64,000 bases of DNA, taken from NCBI RefSeq assembly GCF_033807575.1, contig NC_084710.1:19758357-19822356 (forward strand). The letters are read 5' to 3'. Below, piece after piece: positions 1 through 12,077 of this stretch; positions within the stretch are counted from its first letter, which is position 1, and each line of letters begins with the position of its first letter. Both the position numbers and the translations under genes were made by a program. The notes under the pieces were generated by a model that saw only the letters and a list, made by a program, of their open reading frames with translations, was not told the origin of the DNA and made no database searches. Origin of the DNA: Cydia pomonella (Eukaryota; Arthropoda; Insecta; Lepidoptera; Tortricidae).

Positions 1-291
1 AAAACTAAAATGAAACTATCTTAGACCATACATAGGACTGGCCTTACGCAGACTTCATGAGAGCTAATTTTGCAATTGTGTATTGCGTTTGAAATGTTAC
101 CTCACCTTCCACAAAAAACGACAGACTTTTCTGCTTCGGTAGTACCTACATACAACTGCCTGCCAAGTTTGAGGTTACGGATTCGAATCTCGCGATGGGC
201 AAATCTATTATTTATTTATTTATTTAATATTCTTATTAATAAAAAATCACGGTTGTGGAATATAATGACTGAAAACGAAGACAAAATAACG

Positions 292-795
292 AATGTGGTG
301 AAATACTATTGTGTGGAATTCAGATTGTGCAGAATTGCGAATAGGAAAAATCGCTACTGTACACAAATAATGACTGTGCACAATAGCGAATGTGATTAAG
401 TGCTTTGTGTAGAATTGAGATGAGGAAGAATCGCTACTGTACACAAATAATGAGATAATGACTGTGCACAGTAGCGAATGTGGTGAAATACTATCGTGTG
501 GAATTCAGATTGTGCAGAATTGCGAACAGGAACAATCGCTACTGTACACAAATAATGACTGTGAACAGTAGCGAATGTCGTGAAATACGACCGGTTTGGC
601 CTAGTGGGTAGTGACCCTGCCTACGAAGCTGATGGTCTCGTCTATTTACTATCGTGTGGAATTTAGATTGTGCATAATTGCGAACAGGAACAATCGCTAC
701 TGTACAAAAATAATGACTGTGCGCAAAAGCGAATGTGGTTTAAATACTACCGTGTGGAATTCAGATTGTGCATAATTGCGAATAGGAAGAAACGA
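292..795. repeat. Tandem repeat, about five units of roughly 90-100 bp
   Basis: Units begin with gaatgtggtgaaatacta and contain a shared core (cgctactgtacacaaataatg) followed by a short run ending in tagc. Starts are near 292, 390, 476, 574 and 732. The second unit is shortened, the fourth carries an insertion, and the last is truncated. No coding frame runs through the array, and the short open frames there are by-products of the repeat. Its function is unknown. Confidence 0.8.
589..649 (+). mobile_element. SINE head fragment inserted in a tandem repeat unit
   Basis: A stretch of about 60 bp interrupts the fourth tandem unit. It contains tggcctagtggg, which fits a Pol III A box, and continues like the head of the tRNA-derived SINE found complete on the minus strand near 50377. 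The unit sequence resumes right after it. Only the head is present; no B box or tail was seen. Confidence 0.55.
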
Positions 796-1194
796 TATTG
801 GCATGAACGTCGATTAATCCAACGCGGTATGTATGTAGATTAATTAAAAGGTATGTAAAAGACTTTGGAAAAGACAAAGACAGCAAAATCATTCCCAGAG
901 AAGCCCTAACGTCACAGCACAGAATTATAGTTACAGCTTATAAACTTTCAAAACCAATCAAATTAATCATAAAGTCACCCACGGACGGCAAACCAAATGT
1001 GGAATAATTTCGAGATAACTTGTAAGGCCCTAGAAGAAAAACATCTTGGAAGAACTAAGAATAGAAAAAGCCCATGTAAAGAGAGTTTGCAAGAGTGAAG
1101 AGAGCATCGTGGCAAGAGTTTAATAAAAACGCAGTGCAAGCACAGAAGAAAATACCTACACATTATGGCAAACTACAAATAAAGACTCGGATCG

Positions 1195-2250
1195 TGTAAT
1201 TCGTGAAGCATACAAAGGCTACAAAGTGGCAATCGCAAGGGCAAAGCCAAATTCAAAATTTTATGATGATCTCGAGTCAGCTAAATCGGAAACAGATATA
1301 TACAAAATTGCCGAAATGAGAAACACTAACAGTAAATACATTAACTCTAAAAAGTACATCAAGCATGTCAGCGGCAATTAGCAAACCGAAGAAATAAAAA
1401 TCCAGAACAGTTCTGTTGAATATTATAAAGATCTTCTAAGCAAATCCAATCGCAGAAATCTAGCAGATACAACACCACTTCCTGTATACGGCCCAGCGCC
1501 TGAGGTTATAACCTAAAAGATAGCCAGTGCCGTTAAACAAATGAAAAACAACAAGCCCCTAGACCAGACGAATGCTGCAGGAACATCATGGCTATACATC
1601 CTGTATAACAAGCTGAGCGGAGGCCAAACAATATCAAATGCATGGCATGATGTTAATATTATTCCATAATACTATTGAATTATTATACAGATCAAATTGA
1701 ATACTAAGAAAATGTATAAAAATACTAAACTATATCTGGTTCAGTGATCTGTGACGGAAAAATAGATCTGAGGCTAAAATGGCACGATGGCGTGATGTGC
1801 GACAAGAAAAAAGCCTCTCAAAGTAAAGGGAAAAAAAATACAAAACAGTAATATCATATGGATCAGAATGCTGGGGCACAAGCAAGAGCCATGTAAATAA
1901 ACTCCATACCACGGAGATACGCATCCTGCGCTGGTCGGTTGGTGTCACACTCCTCGATATAATACACAACACATACATCAGAGGCAGCTGCAAAATAGCA
2001 CCTATTGAAGATAAACTAGTTGAATGACGTTTGAGATGGTTCGGACATATTCAAAAATGTCTAGATGACCTCGTAGTAAAAGTAACTCTGGATTTACCCG
2101 GGAACTGGTGGACGATGGTTCAAAGAGCCCTGAAATAATTAAAGTCAAAGATGGCACTTAAATCGTGCAGAGTGGTAAAAAAGGACAGGGAAGGCCGACC
2201 CCAAGTAAATGGGATAAGGAATACTTTTGTTAGGACGAATAAGTTTAAGA
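1195..2250 (+). mobile_element. Decayed RTE-like LINE remnant
   Basis: Broken frames read like the linker and C-terminal parts of an RTE-type reverse transcriptase. Around 1211 the translation is rich in Lys/Ala and ends in a DIYKIAEMRN-like segment. Around 1863-1985 it reads SECWGTSKSHVNKLH followed by EIRILRWSVGVT, and near 2031 LRWFGHIQ. The central polymerase domain is missing, and stops and frameshifts are frequent. It is non-functional and lies upstream of protease gene A. Confidence 0.6.
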
Positions 2251-2384
2251 TGCAGTAGAAGTATACATTTCATCTAAGCTAACTGATTCTGTAGCAACGC
2301 GCCTACATATAAGAATGTGGAAAGGTCTAGGTATCTCCCTATTATAGTTACAAATGTAAGTAATTTACACAATCTAAAAAAAAG

Positions 2385-2580
2385 GTGTCATAAAATACAC
2401 GTGGAACTACTTAAACTGACTACAAGGTTTATTATATTTATAAAAAAATGATATATTGAAGTAATAAAACTGACTTTTTACGCAATACACGACATAAAAT
2501 ACACGTGGAAGAAGACTGAGGTATTTTATTTAACAATTTCTATATAAAAAGGCTGCATAAAAATGTTACATCATCAGTGG
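2385..2580 (+). promoter_or_regulatory. Promoter of protease gene A: two E-boxes, TATA box, initiator
   Basis: CACGTG palindromes lie at 2398-2403 and 2502-2507, each inside a longer motif cataaaatacacgtggaa. A TATA box (tatataaaaa) lies at 2541-2550 and an arthropod-type initiator TCAGT at 2574-2578, about 33 bp further on. This spacing predicts transcription from about 2576 and a 5-prime UTR of about 51 bases. The same module precedes genes B and E. CACGTG is bound by bHLH factors; which factor acts here is not known. Confidence 0.75.
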
Positions 2581-2626
2581 GTCTACTAGTAACATTATAT
2601 CAAGCTCGTAACTATCAACGAACACC

Positions 2627-5600
2627 ATGTTCATGCCGATTGTTCTGACGACGGTCTGCCTTGCTAGCTGTACGGTCCTGGCGGCATATGATAAACCATA
2701 CTACGACGTGGAAGATGCTGAGAACCTTTTTCAGAACTATGTTCAAGAGCATGAGAAAGTATACAACCGAAGAGAGTATTATGAAAGGCTTGAGATTTTC
2801 AAGGAAACCTTGAACGATATTAATGAGCGTAATGCCATGTTTCCTGACACTGTATTTGCAGTAAACCACTTTGCTGATCTAAAGCCTCATGAGCGGTTAC
2901 AATACAACGGTTTAAAACTCCCAAGTGGAAATAGGACGAAAGCGGTACTCCTTGATTTGCCCGAAGCTACGGCTACTGAATGGGACTGGAGGAAAAAAGA
3001 TGCGGTTTCTCATGTTAAGAGACAAGGAAATTGTGGCAGTTGCTATATTTTCAGTGCTGTTGGTAAGGTGTAAGGTCACACTATCTTAATTTTATTGTTT
3101 ATAAGTTTATATTTTTCGGATTGATTTTTCTTTTATTCGTGTTATTTTTTTACTGGGTTTGGTTCTAGAACTTTGAGTAGAGATGGAAAGTTGTGATTTT
3201 GCGACTTAATTTATTTGCGTAGTAATGGGAAGTCGTGAAAAACAGCCCGGTATTTGAAGTTTTTCTACGATTTTAGTTCGGGTCGGGTTCCTGTTTTTCT
3301 TGGTAATATTGTTGTTTCAACGGTAATAGAAATCAGTCTCACCGCTGAAACATCAGAGACCAGTTATTTGTCAACCAATATTCGAAAATATCTATTGTTT
3401 CAATTTACAGGTGCAATTGAAGGGCAATACGCTATCAAACACAAACAATGCCCAGCCTTCTCAGAAGGACAGGCCCTCGACTGTCTCGATTGTGGAACTT
3501 GTCATGGAGGGTTGATGCATTACGTTTTCCAGTGAGTTTATTTTTTAATTTTCGCAGACATTACTTTTTCTTTCATAGCGATTATTTCAGAAAATATTCA
3601 CTTTATCAAAATAGTTATTTACGATACAAGTTCAGAAAATTGGGAATTCGCAACGAAGTGTGATAAATTAAAACACGACCGAAGGGAGTGCTTTAAATCG
3701 GCACGAGTTGTGATGTGCTTCACACATCTTCCTCGCGTTGTCCCGGCGTTAAGCCATGGCTCATGTGAGCCTGGGGTCTGCTTGGCAACTAATCCCAAGA
3801 ATTGGTGGAGGCACTAGTTTATTGTGTTCAAAATGAATACACATACGTGTTCTTGGTAGTTAATGTGTTAAAAGACCTATCCAATGACACCCAGCATCAT
3901 AGGGTTGAAGCGAAAAAAGAACATCACCACTTTATGTGTAGGGGAAGTACCTTAAAAATGTGTATTTTTTTAACTCTTTATTCTAATGATTATTTATATA
4001 TTCATACCAAATTGCAGTTTTCTAGCACTAATAACCACAGACCAAAGAATACACGATACACGATACAATACGAAAGGGCAGACACACTTACGGACATGGC
4101 AAAACTATTAGGGTTCTTAGTTGACTACGGAACCGTAAAAAAGATATTTATATGGTCCTTCCAAAAACAGAATCGATTGATATATATGCTCCCTGACCGT
4201 TTTCGGCCACGGCGACTGCTTCAACTCCTTTTTTGGCGTTCATGTGCTCTCGTGTGGCTGACGTAGCCGATCTTGTTGGCAAAGACCCGTGCGCGCAACG
4301 GGCACGAGAGGACACCATCAATATAATTATAGCTGATCACCGCTGGTGGTCGGGCTTTCAGCTCATCCCTCTTGTCGTCCAGATCTGTTTGACGACGGGA
4401 TTCAAAAATATCCGTATGTTTCTTAATCAAAGATCTCCACACAGGGCGGTTGGCGGCCTGCTTTTCCCACTGTAGCGGCTCAATGTCGCAGTTCTTCATA
4501 TGGCGTTTAAGCACGTCCTTATACTTGAGGAGTTGTCCACCTTGCTTTCGCTTGCCTTCCTCCAACTCGGAATAAAAGACGCACTTAGCCACTCGACCCT
4601 CCACCATTCTTGAAACGTGGCCGCTCCAACGTAACTGTCGTCGCATGAGGTAGACTTCGATTCCGCCCACGCCGGCTCTTCGTAGAACTTCGGTGTTCCG
4701 CACTCGGTCGGACCAGCTGATCTTTAGGATCTTACGGAGGCATTTAAGATGGAATCGGTCTAGTGTGCGGATGTGACGACGATATACGGTCCACGTTTCA
4801 GAGGAGTACAATATGTTAGGCAACACCACCGCCATGTATATGGAGATCTTTGTAGCTAGCTTTAGGTCATGCGAGCGGAAGACCTTGGCATCCAGCTTAC
4901 CGAATACTGTAGCAGCAGCTCCGATCCTGCTGTTGATCTCCGCAAATTATAAAATTGTCTTGTCTTGTCTTAAAAACGAAGAAGAGTATATTGAGTTATT
5001 TTTCAATTATTTTTTTACTCTTAATAAAAACATATTTTTACAAGCAAACCTTTAAGTGATCACTAGTATATAGAACTAGCATCGATAGTTGAGTTTATCG
5101 ATACAGGAACTCCCTACTTGTCAAACAATTTTGCCCCGCGGATTCCTATGTCTGTTCATATAACATATTTTAATCTCAGAGAATTAGCTCAGACAAAGAA
5201 AAAGTTGGAGAAGGAAGAAGACTATCCCTATACAGAAAAACAACAACACTGTCATGAAGATCAGAGTAAGGGAGTTGTCTTGGTAAAAGATGGTCATGAA
5301 GTAGAAATGCCCAACGAAGAAGAGCTGAAGAAACTGTTGTCATACTATGGACCTCTATCAGTTGGTGGGTACCTCATATCGTTCACATAGTTCTTATTTC
5401 GTGTTCATGTAGTCAAATATTGTCGAATATTGTCCTCATTTTTTAAACCACTTATGTTAATTTTCCGATTAATCCTAGTTTAGCCTTACTAATCATTACT
5501 TTCGCAGAAAGTAATATCTACCATATTTTATTCAGTCATCTAAACCAGGAACCAAACTATTTGTTTTATACTTTGTCAAGTGAGTGAGTAACATTAGTTG

Positions 5601-7531
5601 CTGTATAAACATTCTGAATTCCAACCGAAAACTTGCTGGCCTGCTTCTCTGACCTTCAATGTTGAACATCTACCAAGCGCCTGTATGCAGAAATAAGGAT
5701 ATTATAAGTAGCAAAGTAACCATGTAGTCTAGTTGTTTGTTGATATAGCAGTTTCCGAGGCCTACACCAAGTTTTCCTAACGAAGCGTTTAGTTTTTTTT
5801 GTAGCCAATTTGAGTGTCTCACTGCTGGGCACAGGCCTCTCCCCTGAATTTCGTGTTTCCTCCGGCCTGCCCCGCCTACGCTCTCCTACCGGTATCCTCT
5901 TGGTGGCTAAGTTAGCCCACCCGGATGCACGAGCGGTAGACGTGACCAGCCCAATCCCATTTGAATATAGCGGTGTTTTCGCCTACGTCAACAATTCGAG
6001 TTTTAGTTTTAAGTTGGAAACAGGCAAATTAAGTATAATATAACGAGACAAATAAGATATGTAAATACTAAGCAAGAAATTTTAACGACGCATAGTTCAC
6101 GTTTGGCAATTAGTCCTCTTAGTTGTTTGTTAAGAAAGTTAGGTTTTTAAGCATTTTTGTCAAGCTCTAGTTCTGATGATGGAATCAATGAGAAATCGAG
6201 GCAACTCCTCAAATCATAAAGGCATAGGTACATAAAAATGAAATGCCATTAAAAATTCAAATAAAATGAATGGCATTTCAAACTGTTTTGTGAAATCAGT
6301 TTTTTATTTTTTTAGAATCTTTTAAAAATAGTCGTAATACTCGTTTTGGAGACAGGTGAAGGGGATACTGAGATACATAGAAAGGGAGAACCTAGCTAAC
6401 ATTTATAACTTATTAACAAAAAATAAAACTGACTTCAAATATTACCAAAAGCGCCATACATATACCTATAACATTTGAAGAGTTCCCTCGATTTCTCCAA
6501 GATTCCATCATCAGACCTCGACTTGGTGCCAACGGAACCATCTCGGGGTTATACCCGTTCGATAAAAAAAAATTGAAAATCGGTTCACGATTCTCGGAGA
6601 TATCGAGTAATATACCTACATACAAAAAAATAAAATAAAAAAAACAGTCGAATTGAGAACCTCCTCCTTTTTTGAAGTCGGTTAAAAACCGAAAATCTTT
6701 ATGTTCTAATTTTCTACAGGTGTAAACTCCGTTGACTTCCATCATTATGAGCGTGGAATACTAGAACCTAACCTGTGTAAGGGATTACAAATAAACCATG
6801 GCGTGCTGTTGGTGGGATACGGAGAAGGTTTGTTCGAATTTAGTAGATAATAGGTACTTTCACAGTATTACAAAAGTAACAAATCCGATACAATTTATTT
6901 TATCACTACGAATTCCTTCAGTAGGGAATAAGAAAGTAAATAACGGTTTAAAAACAAACAAAAAAGAACAAATCAAAGTTGGAAGCGCGGCGCGTGGGGC
7001 GAGCCGGCGCTTTTCTATATCATAATAACAGTGTTATTATGAATATTTATTCAATATAGAACAACTGTTGTGTAGGCAAAGATCTACAAACAAAATTGTT
7101 TTAGTCTTGTATAGGTATTTACTTAGATTAATGTTTTTGCTGCTGTCTTAGAAAAATATTGTGTGCAACAAAACATTATTAGGTCTTAAAATTCTCGTGT
7201 TTGCCTTCACAGAATTAGACGATGTCGAGATAACTTCAGTCTTTAATATTTAAGAAGCCTTATTATGTACCTGTAGCACAAAATACTATTATAACGAAAT
7301 CATTATTTTTCTAACAGATACAGATTAAAGAAATATAGGGGATTTTTTCAAAAGTGTTTGTATACTTTATTCATATTGATATTCGTTTTTACAGAAAATG
7401 GCAAACAGTACTGGCTGATTAAAAACTCGTGGGGGGCGAATTGGGGCGAGAAAGGCTATGTGAGACTGAGGCGAGGAGTCGGCGCGTGCAAATTGGGCAC
7501 GGGTTACACTGCTGTCGTCTATGTTGAATAA
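2627..7531 (+). CDS. Gene A: cathepsin L-like cysteine protease (C1A with I29 propeptide), five exons
   Basis: Exons 2627-3062, 3411-3531, 5180-5364, 6720-6827 and 7395-7531 join at GT-AG introns of phases 1, 2, 1, 1 into an open frame of 328 codons. Residues 1-19 are a signal peptide ending VLA. Residues about 33-90 form the I29 inhibitor propeptide with the EYYERLEIFKETL helix and an NHFADL segment. The mature enzyme follows from about residue 117. Catalytic residues are present: Gln133, Cys139 (CGSC, followed by Tyr where Trp is usual), His274 (NHG) and Asn294 (NSWG). The protein should be a secreted or lysosomal endopeptidase made as a zymogen. Introns 2 and 3 hold transposon pieces. Gene B is its close tandem duplicate. 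The ATG was chosen because the signal peptide starts there and the TATA and initiator fit. The family is confident; the substrate is unknown. Confidence 0.92.
3532..4219 (+). other. Gene A intron 2, left part: repeat fragments
   Basis: This intronic stretch holds a dispersed repeat piece at about 3726-3800 (tcctcgcgttgtcccggcg, then a ggctcatg-type run). A diverged relative lies at 52364-52440. The open frame at 3802-4266 shows no known domain and is taken as chance. No further exon was seen. Confidence 0.5.
4220..4920 (-). mobile_element. LINE C-terminal fragment, minus strand, in gene A intron 2
   Basis: The minus frame 4835-4221 reads like the end of a non-LTR reverse transcriptase protein. 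It starts with SSETWTVYRRH, then LDRFHLKCLRKIL, VYLMRRQLRWSGHVSRM, a KYKDVLKRHMK segment, and a terminal part with an HTRAHERQ tail. The polymerase core is absent. A copy of the same family lies on the plus strand at 10397-11730. It is non-functional and sits inside an intron in antisense orientation to gene A. Confidence 0.75.
4946..5154. repeat. Dispersed 209-bp repeat, copy 1
   Basis: This stretch is nearly identical to 47981-48189, which lies in intron 2 of gene F. Both begin attataaaattgtcttgtct and end in a run close to ctatgtctg. The repeat stops 25 bp before exon 3 of gene A. No coding content was seen. Confidence 0.8.
5365..6719 (+). other. Gene A intron 3: lepidopteran repeat pieces
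   Basis: About 5800-5980 carries a GC-richer repeat including actgctgggcacaggcctct. About 6175-6235 and, inverted, 6430-6690 hold pieces of an abundant dispersed repeat (ttgaagtcggttaaaaaccg on the plus strand near 6673). Short frames here are shadows. A segment at about 6358-6400 (ggggatactgagata) matches gene B intron 3 at about 16610-16645, so part of the intron is homologous between the duplicates. Confidence 0.6.
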
Positions 7532-7754
7532 CCTACACTTAACATTGATCCGTTACTCGCTTTCTAAATAATTAGCGAAATTCTAATTCGAACCTAAGGA
7601 TGACAAATGCCAACTGGTTTGCACGTCGCGTATTGTACGATCTCTCTTCATACCAGTAGGCAAATGGCGGAAATTTGCAGAACTAACTAGCTATCTGCTG
7701 CGATCTCTTAAATTATTTTATTTTTTAAGTTTTATTAGTAACATTGACCTTATG

Positions 7755-7768
7755 AATAATAAAATAAA
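7755..7768 (+). terminator. Poly(A) signal of gene A
   Basis: Two overlapping AATAAA hexamers (7758-7763 and 7763-7768) lie about 230 bp after the TAA stop codon. A T-rich stretch follows. Cleavage is expected within some 30 bp. Confidence 0.6.
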
Positions 7769-7769
7769 A

Positions 7770-10390
7770 TTATTTTTTTGTATTTAATTTGGTTTTAATA
7801 AATCTTGAATATATAAATATATTGGTTGGGCATTCACCACCCCACAATATATTTAGCTTCATGCATATTTTCTCAAATATGTAATGAAATGTTGACATGA
7901 CTTACTTCAAATTAGGTCCGGAAATACTACATATCAGGTGCGATGAGTGAAGATGATATGTAAAGGAATTTCATATAGTCTTACACACCTAGGGCTGTAA
8001 GGCAACCTTCTTTTGTTTTTAAACGTCAAATTATGGGACGTCTTGGCCTTCAACCATAAAAAACCTGACTTGTTTTTTTTTTCTTTGTATGTTTGTTAAA
8101 TATTATTTTAGGTTTTCCTAAAGGGGTACGAAAATTTGAATATTTTTGCGCTACGGCGCACGGTTTAGGAGATACAGCAACGTAAAGTTTTTTTTCAGTC
8201 ATGCAGCAATCTTTATAGGGCTGTATCTCCAAAACCGTGCGTGGTAGCGCTGAAATAATTACGTTCCCGTTCAATACCCCACGCACTGAATAACCTATCA
8301 CATTAGGACATGAAACTTACGGTTAAAAATCGTAACTTCAATTCTAAGACACGTAGTGACATCTAGCACTATGAGACTGCAAAAGCATTGTTTGTTTGCA
8401 GTTGGGTCAATTCTGTTTCAGCGCCATCTATCCAGGCTAGCAGGAACTCGCTCAGATGGAGCTTGGCAACATTAAGCATTTGCTATAATTTTTGCTTAAC
8501 TTCTATTTGTTTAGGCTTTGTTCTTTTAAAGATTAGAAAGTATTAAGACGCTAAATATTCTGGCTCGTTCTTCCCTGTTCTTTTATAGTTTTATTTTCCT
8601 TGATTTCAACAATAGTTCGAGAAAATGCGCTATTTTTATTTGTGGTCACCCTGACGATACAGGAAAATGAGAGGGGACTGAAGACGTGGATCCCGTAAAA
8701 TATGGAAAACCTACTTAATATCTGAAGCAGCAAGCACAAAGGCATCCACAGAAAATGGCGTCGCGTGGTGCAATTTAACTAAATAATTCTTTCAATATAA
8801 TGAAGTGAGGTTCCTGTGTGCTGCTACTGATTTATTTACAGCGGCAACGAAGTATCCGGCTTAATGCCGGTCCGGTCGCTGGGATTATTGGGCACTTTTG
8901 GTGTTCGTCCGGCTCCACTCTTTTCTTCTAGTCTGTGGTGTTGAGCACGTAGTCCGTGATGTTCAGCGCGACTGGGGCGTTTTAGGAACGCTGCCATCTG
9001 GATGTGTAGCGACGGTTTCGCGGCGTGCCATCGCGACTCTTGGCTTCTTCCTGCACGCCTCTGGAAAGACACATGGCCGCGGCTCAACCACACTCTGCTG
9101 TGGAACCAGGTGCTGACTTTCCTATACTTAAATCAAAATCAACAGACTAAATAGCGTAAAGTGACATTACAGTGGCCTCTTACTTTGAACTTTAAGTGTG
9201 CTGTGCCCACATTTTTTTTTCCTTCTCGGACCTACCTGTACTCCTACGTAGGTGTAAATATTTCTTAGCTAACTTAATTATCGGGAGCTGTTCGAGCAGC
9301 CTCTCTGTACCATTAGAATTTAGTTTTGAACAAGCTGTACGAGTTGATCTTGTCAACTTGAATTATACTTACTTACAGTTTATTGAGCTCAGACAAAATA
9401 GTTTCTTTTATCTCATCACAGATTTACCTTCTCTTGTACGCTACACAGCGTGCTGGCGCCCAAATATTGCTTAGTTTAAGTGTATTTCTTTAGAAATCTC
9501 ACAGACGTGTATTGTGGGAGCATCGCGTGGAACCTACGAACCCTGAGAAAAACCACTGATAGTCTCAAAACTAAACTGTTACAAAACAATCATCATCATC
9601 ATCCTATTTTTTTTTTCATTGCAAGTTTGAGAAAAGCACTATACAAATCTCGGTGAGAAACGGGATTGCCGGCCGCGTATCCTTAGCCGACCTCGGTACG
9701 CTCGGCCGTCTATATTTACTTGGCCTGCAATCCTTCGTTTCCCGTCCCCTATAGTAATGTACTATTTTCTTAACCTATTCTTTTTTAATCGATTCAAATG
9801 TTTCAATAAACGTGCTAACTCCGAGTAAAAATGACCCATACAAATTTGATGCACCCTGTGACGTCACTTCACATATGGCTTCGCCTTCGCAAATACAGAT
9901 AATCCATAGCATACAATTTTTAACGAACGCTAAAAGATTATATTATGAACGATTAGTCAACTGTAACGTCGAGTTAAATAAGAATACTCGAGAAGCATTG
10001 TGAAGAACCTGTTTATTTGAATTAGCTACAATTGTAATAGATAATTATAAAAATATGTACTTTTTCATCACCCGTGCTCTAAAATTAACTTATTCCATGC
10101 AGGTGTACTGAAGAACAAAGGCGTATATTGTTCGCATGGGAGTTATGAATTGTGAAAAAAGCTATAACTCACTAGGGAAATATACCTTTTTAAATTATGT
10201 TATTAATTCATACGGATTAATAAGGTATAAAACACTAACGTTTATAATTTAGTATTTTTGTTTATAATTAAATATATTTACTTTTTTTTTTTTTTATAAG
10301 GTTTGACATCAAGTGTAATACATAATAATAATAATAAACACAAATGCACTTAAATAATAACCACAAAATACCCCCCTCGTTTCACTATGT
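7770..10390. other. Intergenic region between gene A and the LINE at 10397
   Basis: No gene was recognised. An imperfect inverted repeat has arms at 8148-8178 and 8220-8250 (gcgctacggcgcacggttta and its partner), a small MITE-like hairpin. The region 8830-9120 is more GC-rich with overlapping frames on both strands but no domain I recognise. The rest is AT-rich and featureless. Confidence 0.5.
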
Positions 10391-10396
10391 AACCAG

Positions 10397-11730
10397 TTGC
10401 TGAATGTGGACCGAATGGCGGACTTAGAGCACATCCGACCAATGCCTAATCTTCCTGAAGCAACGCATCTTGATCAACCGCCGATACTGGAAGAGGTAGT
10501 GAGAGCTATTAAGTCGCAGCAGAATAAGAAAGCGCTTGGTATACATGATGTTGCTGGTGGGCTGTTGAAGTACGGAGGCGAGAGCCTGCATAGATTTGTA
10601 TGGGAAATCTTTAAGCAAATGTGGGATGCTGAAGTTTTACCGCACGAATTCAGGGTGTCAAAAGTTTATGCATTGTACAAAAACACAGAAGATCGCTCTG
10701 ACTGTAACTCATAGCGAGGCATATGATTGCTTTCAACCCCTGGAAAAGTGTTTGCAAGAGTCCTGTTAAATCGACTGTCGATACTCCCAGAGTCAATTTT
10801 GCCGGAGACGCAGTTTGGATTTAGACCAGATAGGGGAACGTGCGAAGCTACTTTCTCCATCCAGCAGCTTCAAGAAAAAAGCCGAAAAAAGAATAGGGTC
10901 AGTCACTATATCTGTGCATTATCGATCTCGAGGAAGCATTTGATAGCGTTCCCCAGGAAGCCCTTTGGCTGGTTCTAATAAAATTGGGATGCTCTGAAAA
11001 TTTGTGCGCTTGATTAGGCTCCTGCGTGATGAAATGGCATGCTGTTTAACCGTTAAAGGAGAACAGCCGGATTATTTTACGTTCAGCCGCAGAGTAAAGC
11101 AGAGTTGCGTCCTAGCGCCAACTTTATTCGCCCTATACTTCTCAGTCGCGGTCAACAAAGCACTGGAGCAGAATTCTGATGGGAAGGTAATAGAGATTAT
11201 GTATGCTGATGATATATGCTTTGTAGCAGATTCATATGATGAGCTTCAGAATCTTGTCCCTGATTTTGATGAGTCTTGTCGTAACTTTGGCAGTGGACTC
11301 ATGACCAGAAGGCCAGCATTTTGAGATAAATCTTGGTGACGATATATTAAAGCGGGTTGACAAGTTCTATTATCAAATAAGCATGATCTTGACACAATGG
11401 GCTTTGTGCAGCCTCTGCAGCGTTTGGCAAATTAGTGCCCAAAATATTTCGTACTCATGATATCAGCCTGGCAACGAAGGTTTTCGTGTATATAGCCATA
11501 GTATTCCCCGATTTGTTATATTCCTCTGAGACGTGGGTATTAATGGTATTATATCGCAGACATACTCGTACACCTAATAGATCGTCAGATCGTGTGAGGA
11601 ATAATGAAGTGCTTCGGCTTGCTAATGTTGAAGTTTACCTTATACGGTGGCAGCTGCGGTGATGTGGCCATGTTTCGAGGATGTCTGAGAGTCGGGTGGC
11701 GAAGCGCATTTTCTATTCTGAGCTGCAGGA
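10397..11730 (+). mobile_element. Decayed LINE with reverse transcriptase fragments
   Basis: Frameshifted pieces follow the order of a non-LTR reverse transcriptase. They include VVRAIKSQQNKKALGIHDV and LLKYGGESLHRF near 10510-10600, then TQFGFRPDRGTCEATFSI near 10805. A YADD polymerase motif lies near 11198, then SSETW near 11524 and a DRVRNNEVLRLANVEVYL segment near 11590. It is the same family as the minus fragment at 4220-4920. Several frameshifts and stops make it inactive. It ends about 90 bp before the promoter module of gene B. Confidence 0.8.
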
Positions 11731-11819
11731 TTGCAAAACTACGTGTAATTAATAATTATATGTACCTACCTAGTATGATTTCTGATAACATTAAATGATA
11801 AATGTTATTAATTTACTTA

Positions 11820-12029
11820 GTCATAAAATACACGTGGAACTACTTAAACTGACGTATTTCAAGGTATATTTTCTTCATAAAAAAAATATATATATCGAGG
11901 TAAAAAATTTACTGAATTATTTACGCAATCTCATAAATTTGGAGACATAAAATACACGTGTCGGACAGAGGTATTTTATCAATCAATATTTTTTTATATA
12001 AAAAAGTGTAAAAATGTAATATCATCAGT
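11820..12029 (+). promoter_or_regulatory. Promoter of protease gene B: two E-boxes, TATA box, initiator
   Basis: CACGTG occurs at 11831-11836 and 11955-11960 in the same longer motif as at gene A. The TATA box (tatataaaaaa) is at 11995-12005 and TCAGT at 12025-12029, giving a predicted 5-prime UTR of about 50 bases. Layout and spacing copy gene A, so the promoter was duplicated with the gene. Confidence 0.75.
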
Positions 12030-12077
12030 GGGTTTACTGCTAACGTTCTAGCAAGCTCATAACTATCAACAAACACC

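Noticed and set aside
70..444. Open frames of 65-109 codons on both strands at the left edge
   Set aside because: They run through AT-rich DNA and the tandem repeat, have no recognisable domain and no matching splice structure.
3802..4266. 154-codon plus frame inside gene A intron 2
   Set aside because: Composition and content are repeat-like, it partly overlaps a minus-strand LINE, and no family was recognised.
8836..9116. Overlapping 85- and 72-codon frames on opposite strands
   Set aside because: GC-richer repeat-like sequence without domain, promoter or splice support.
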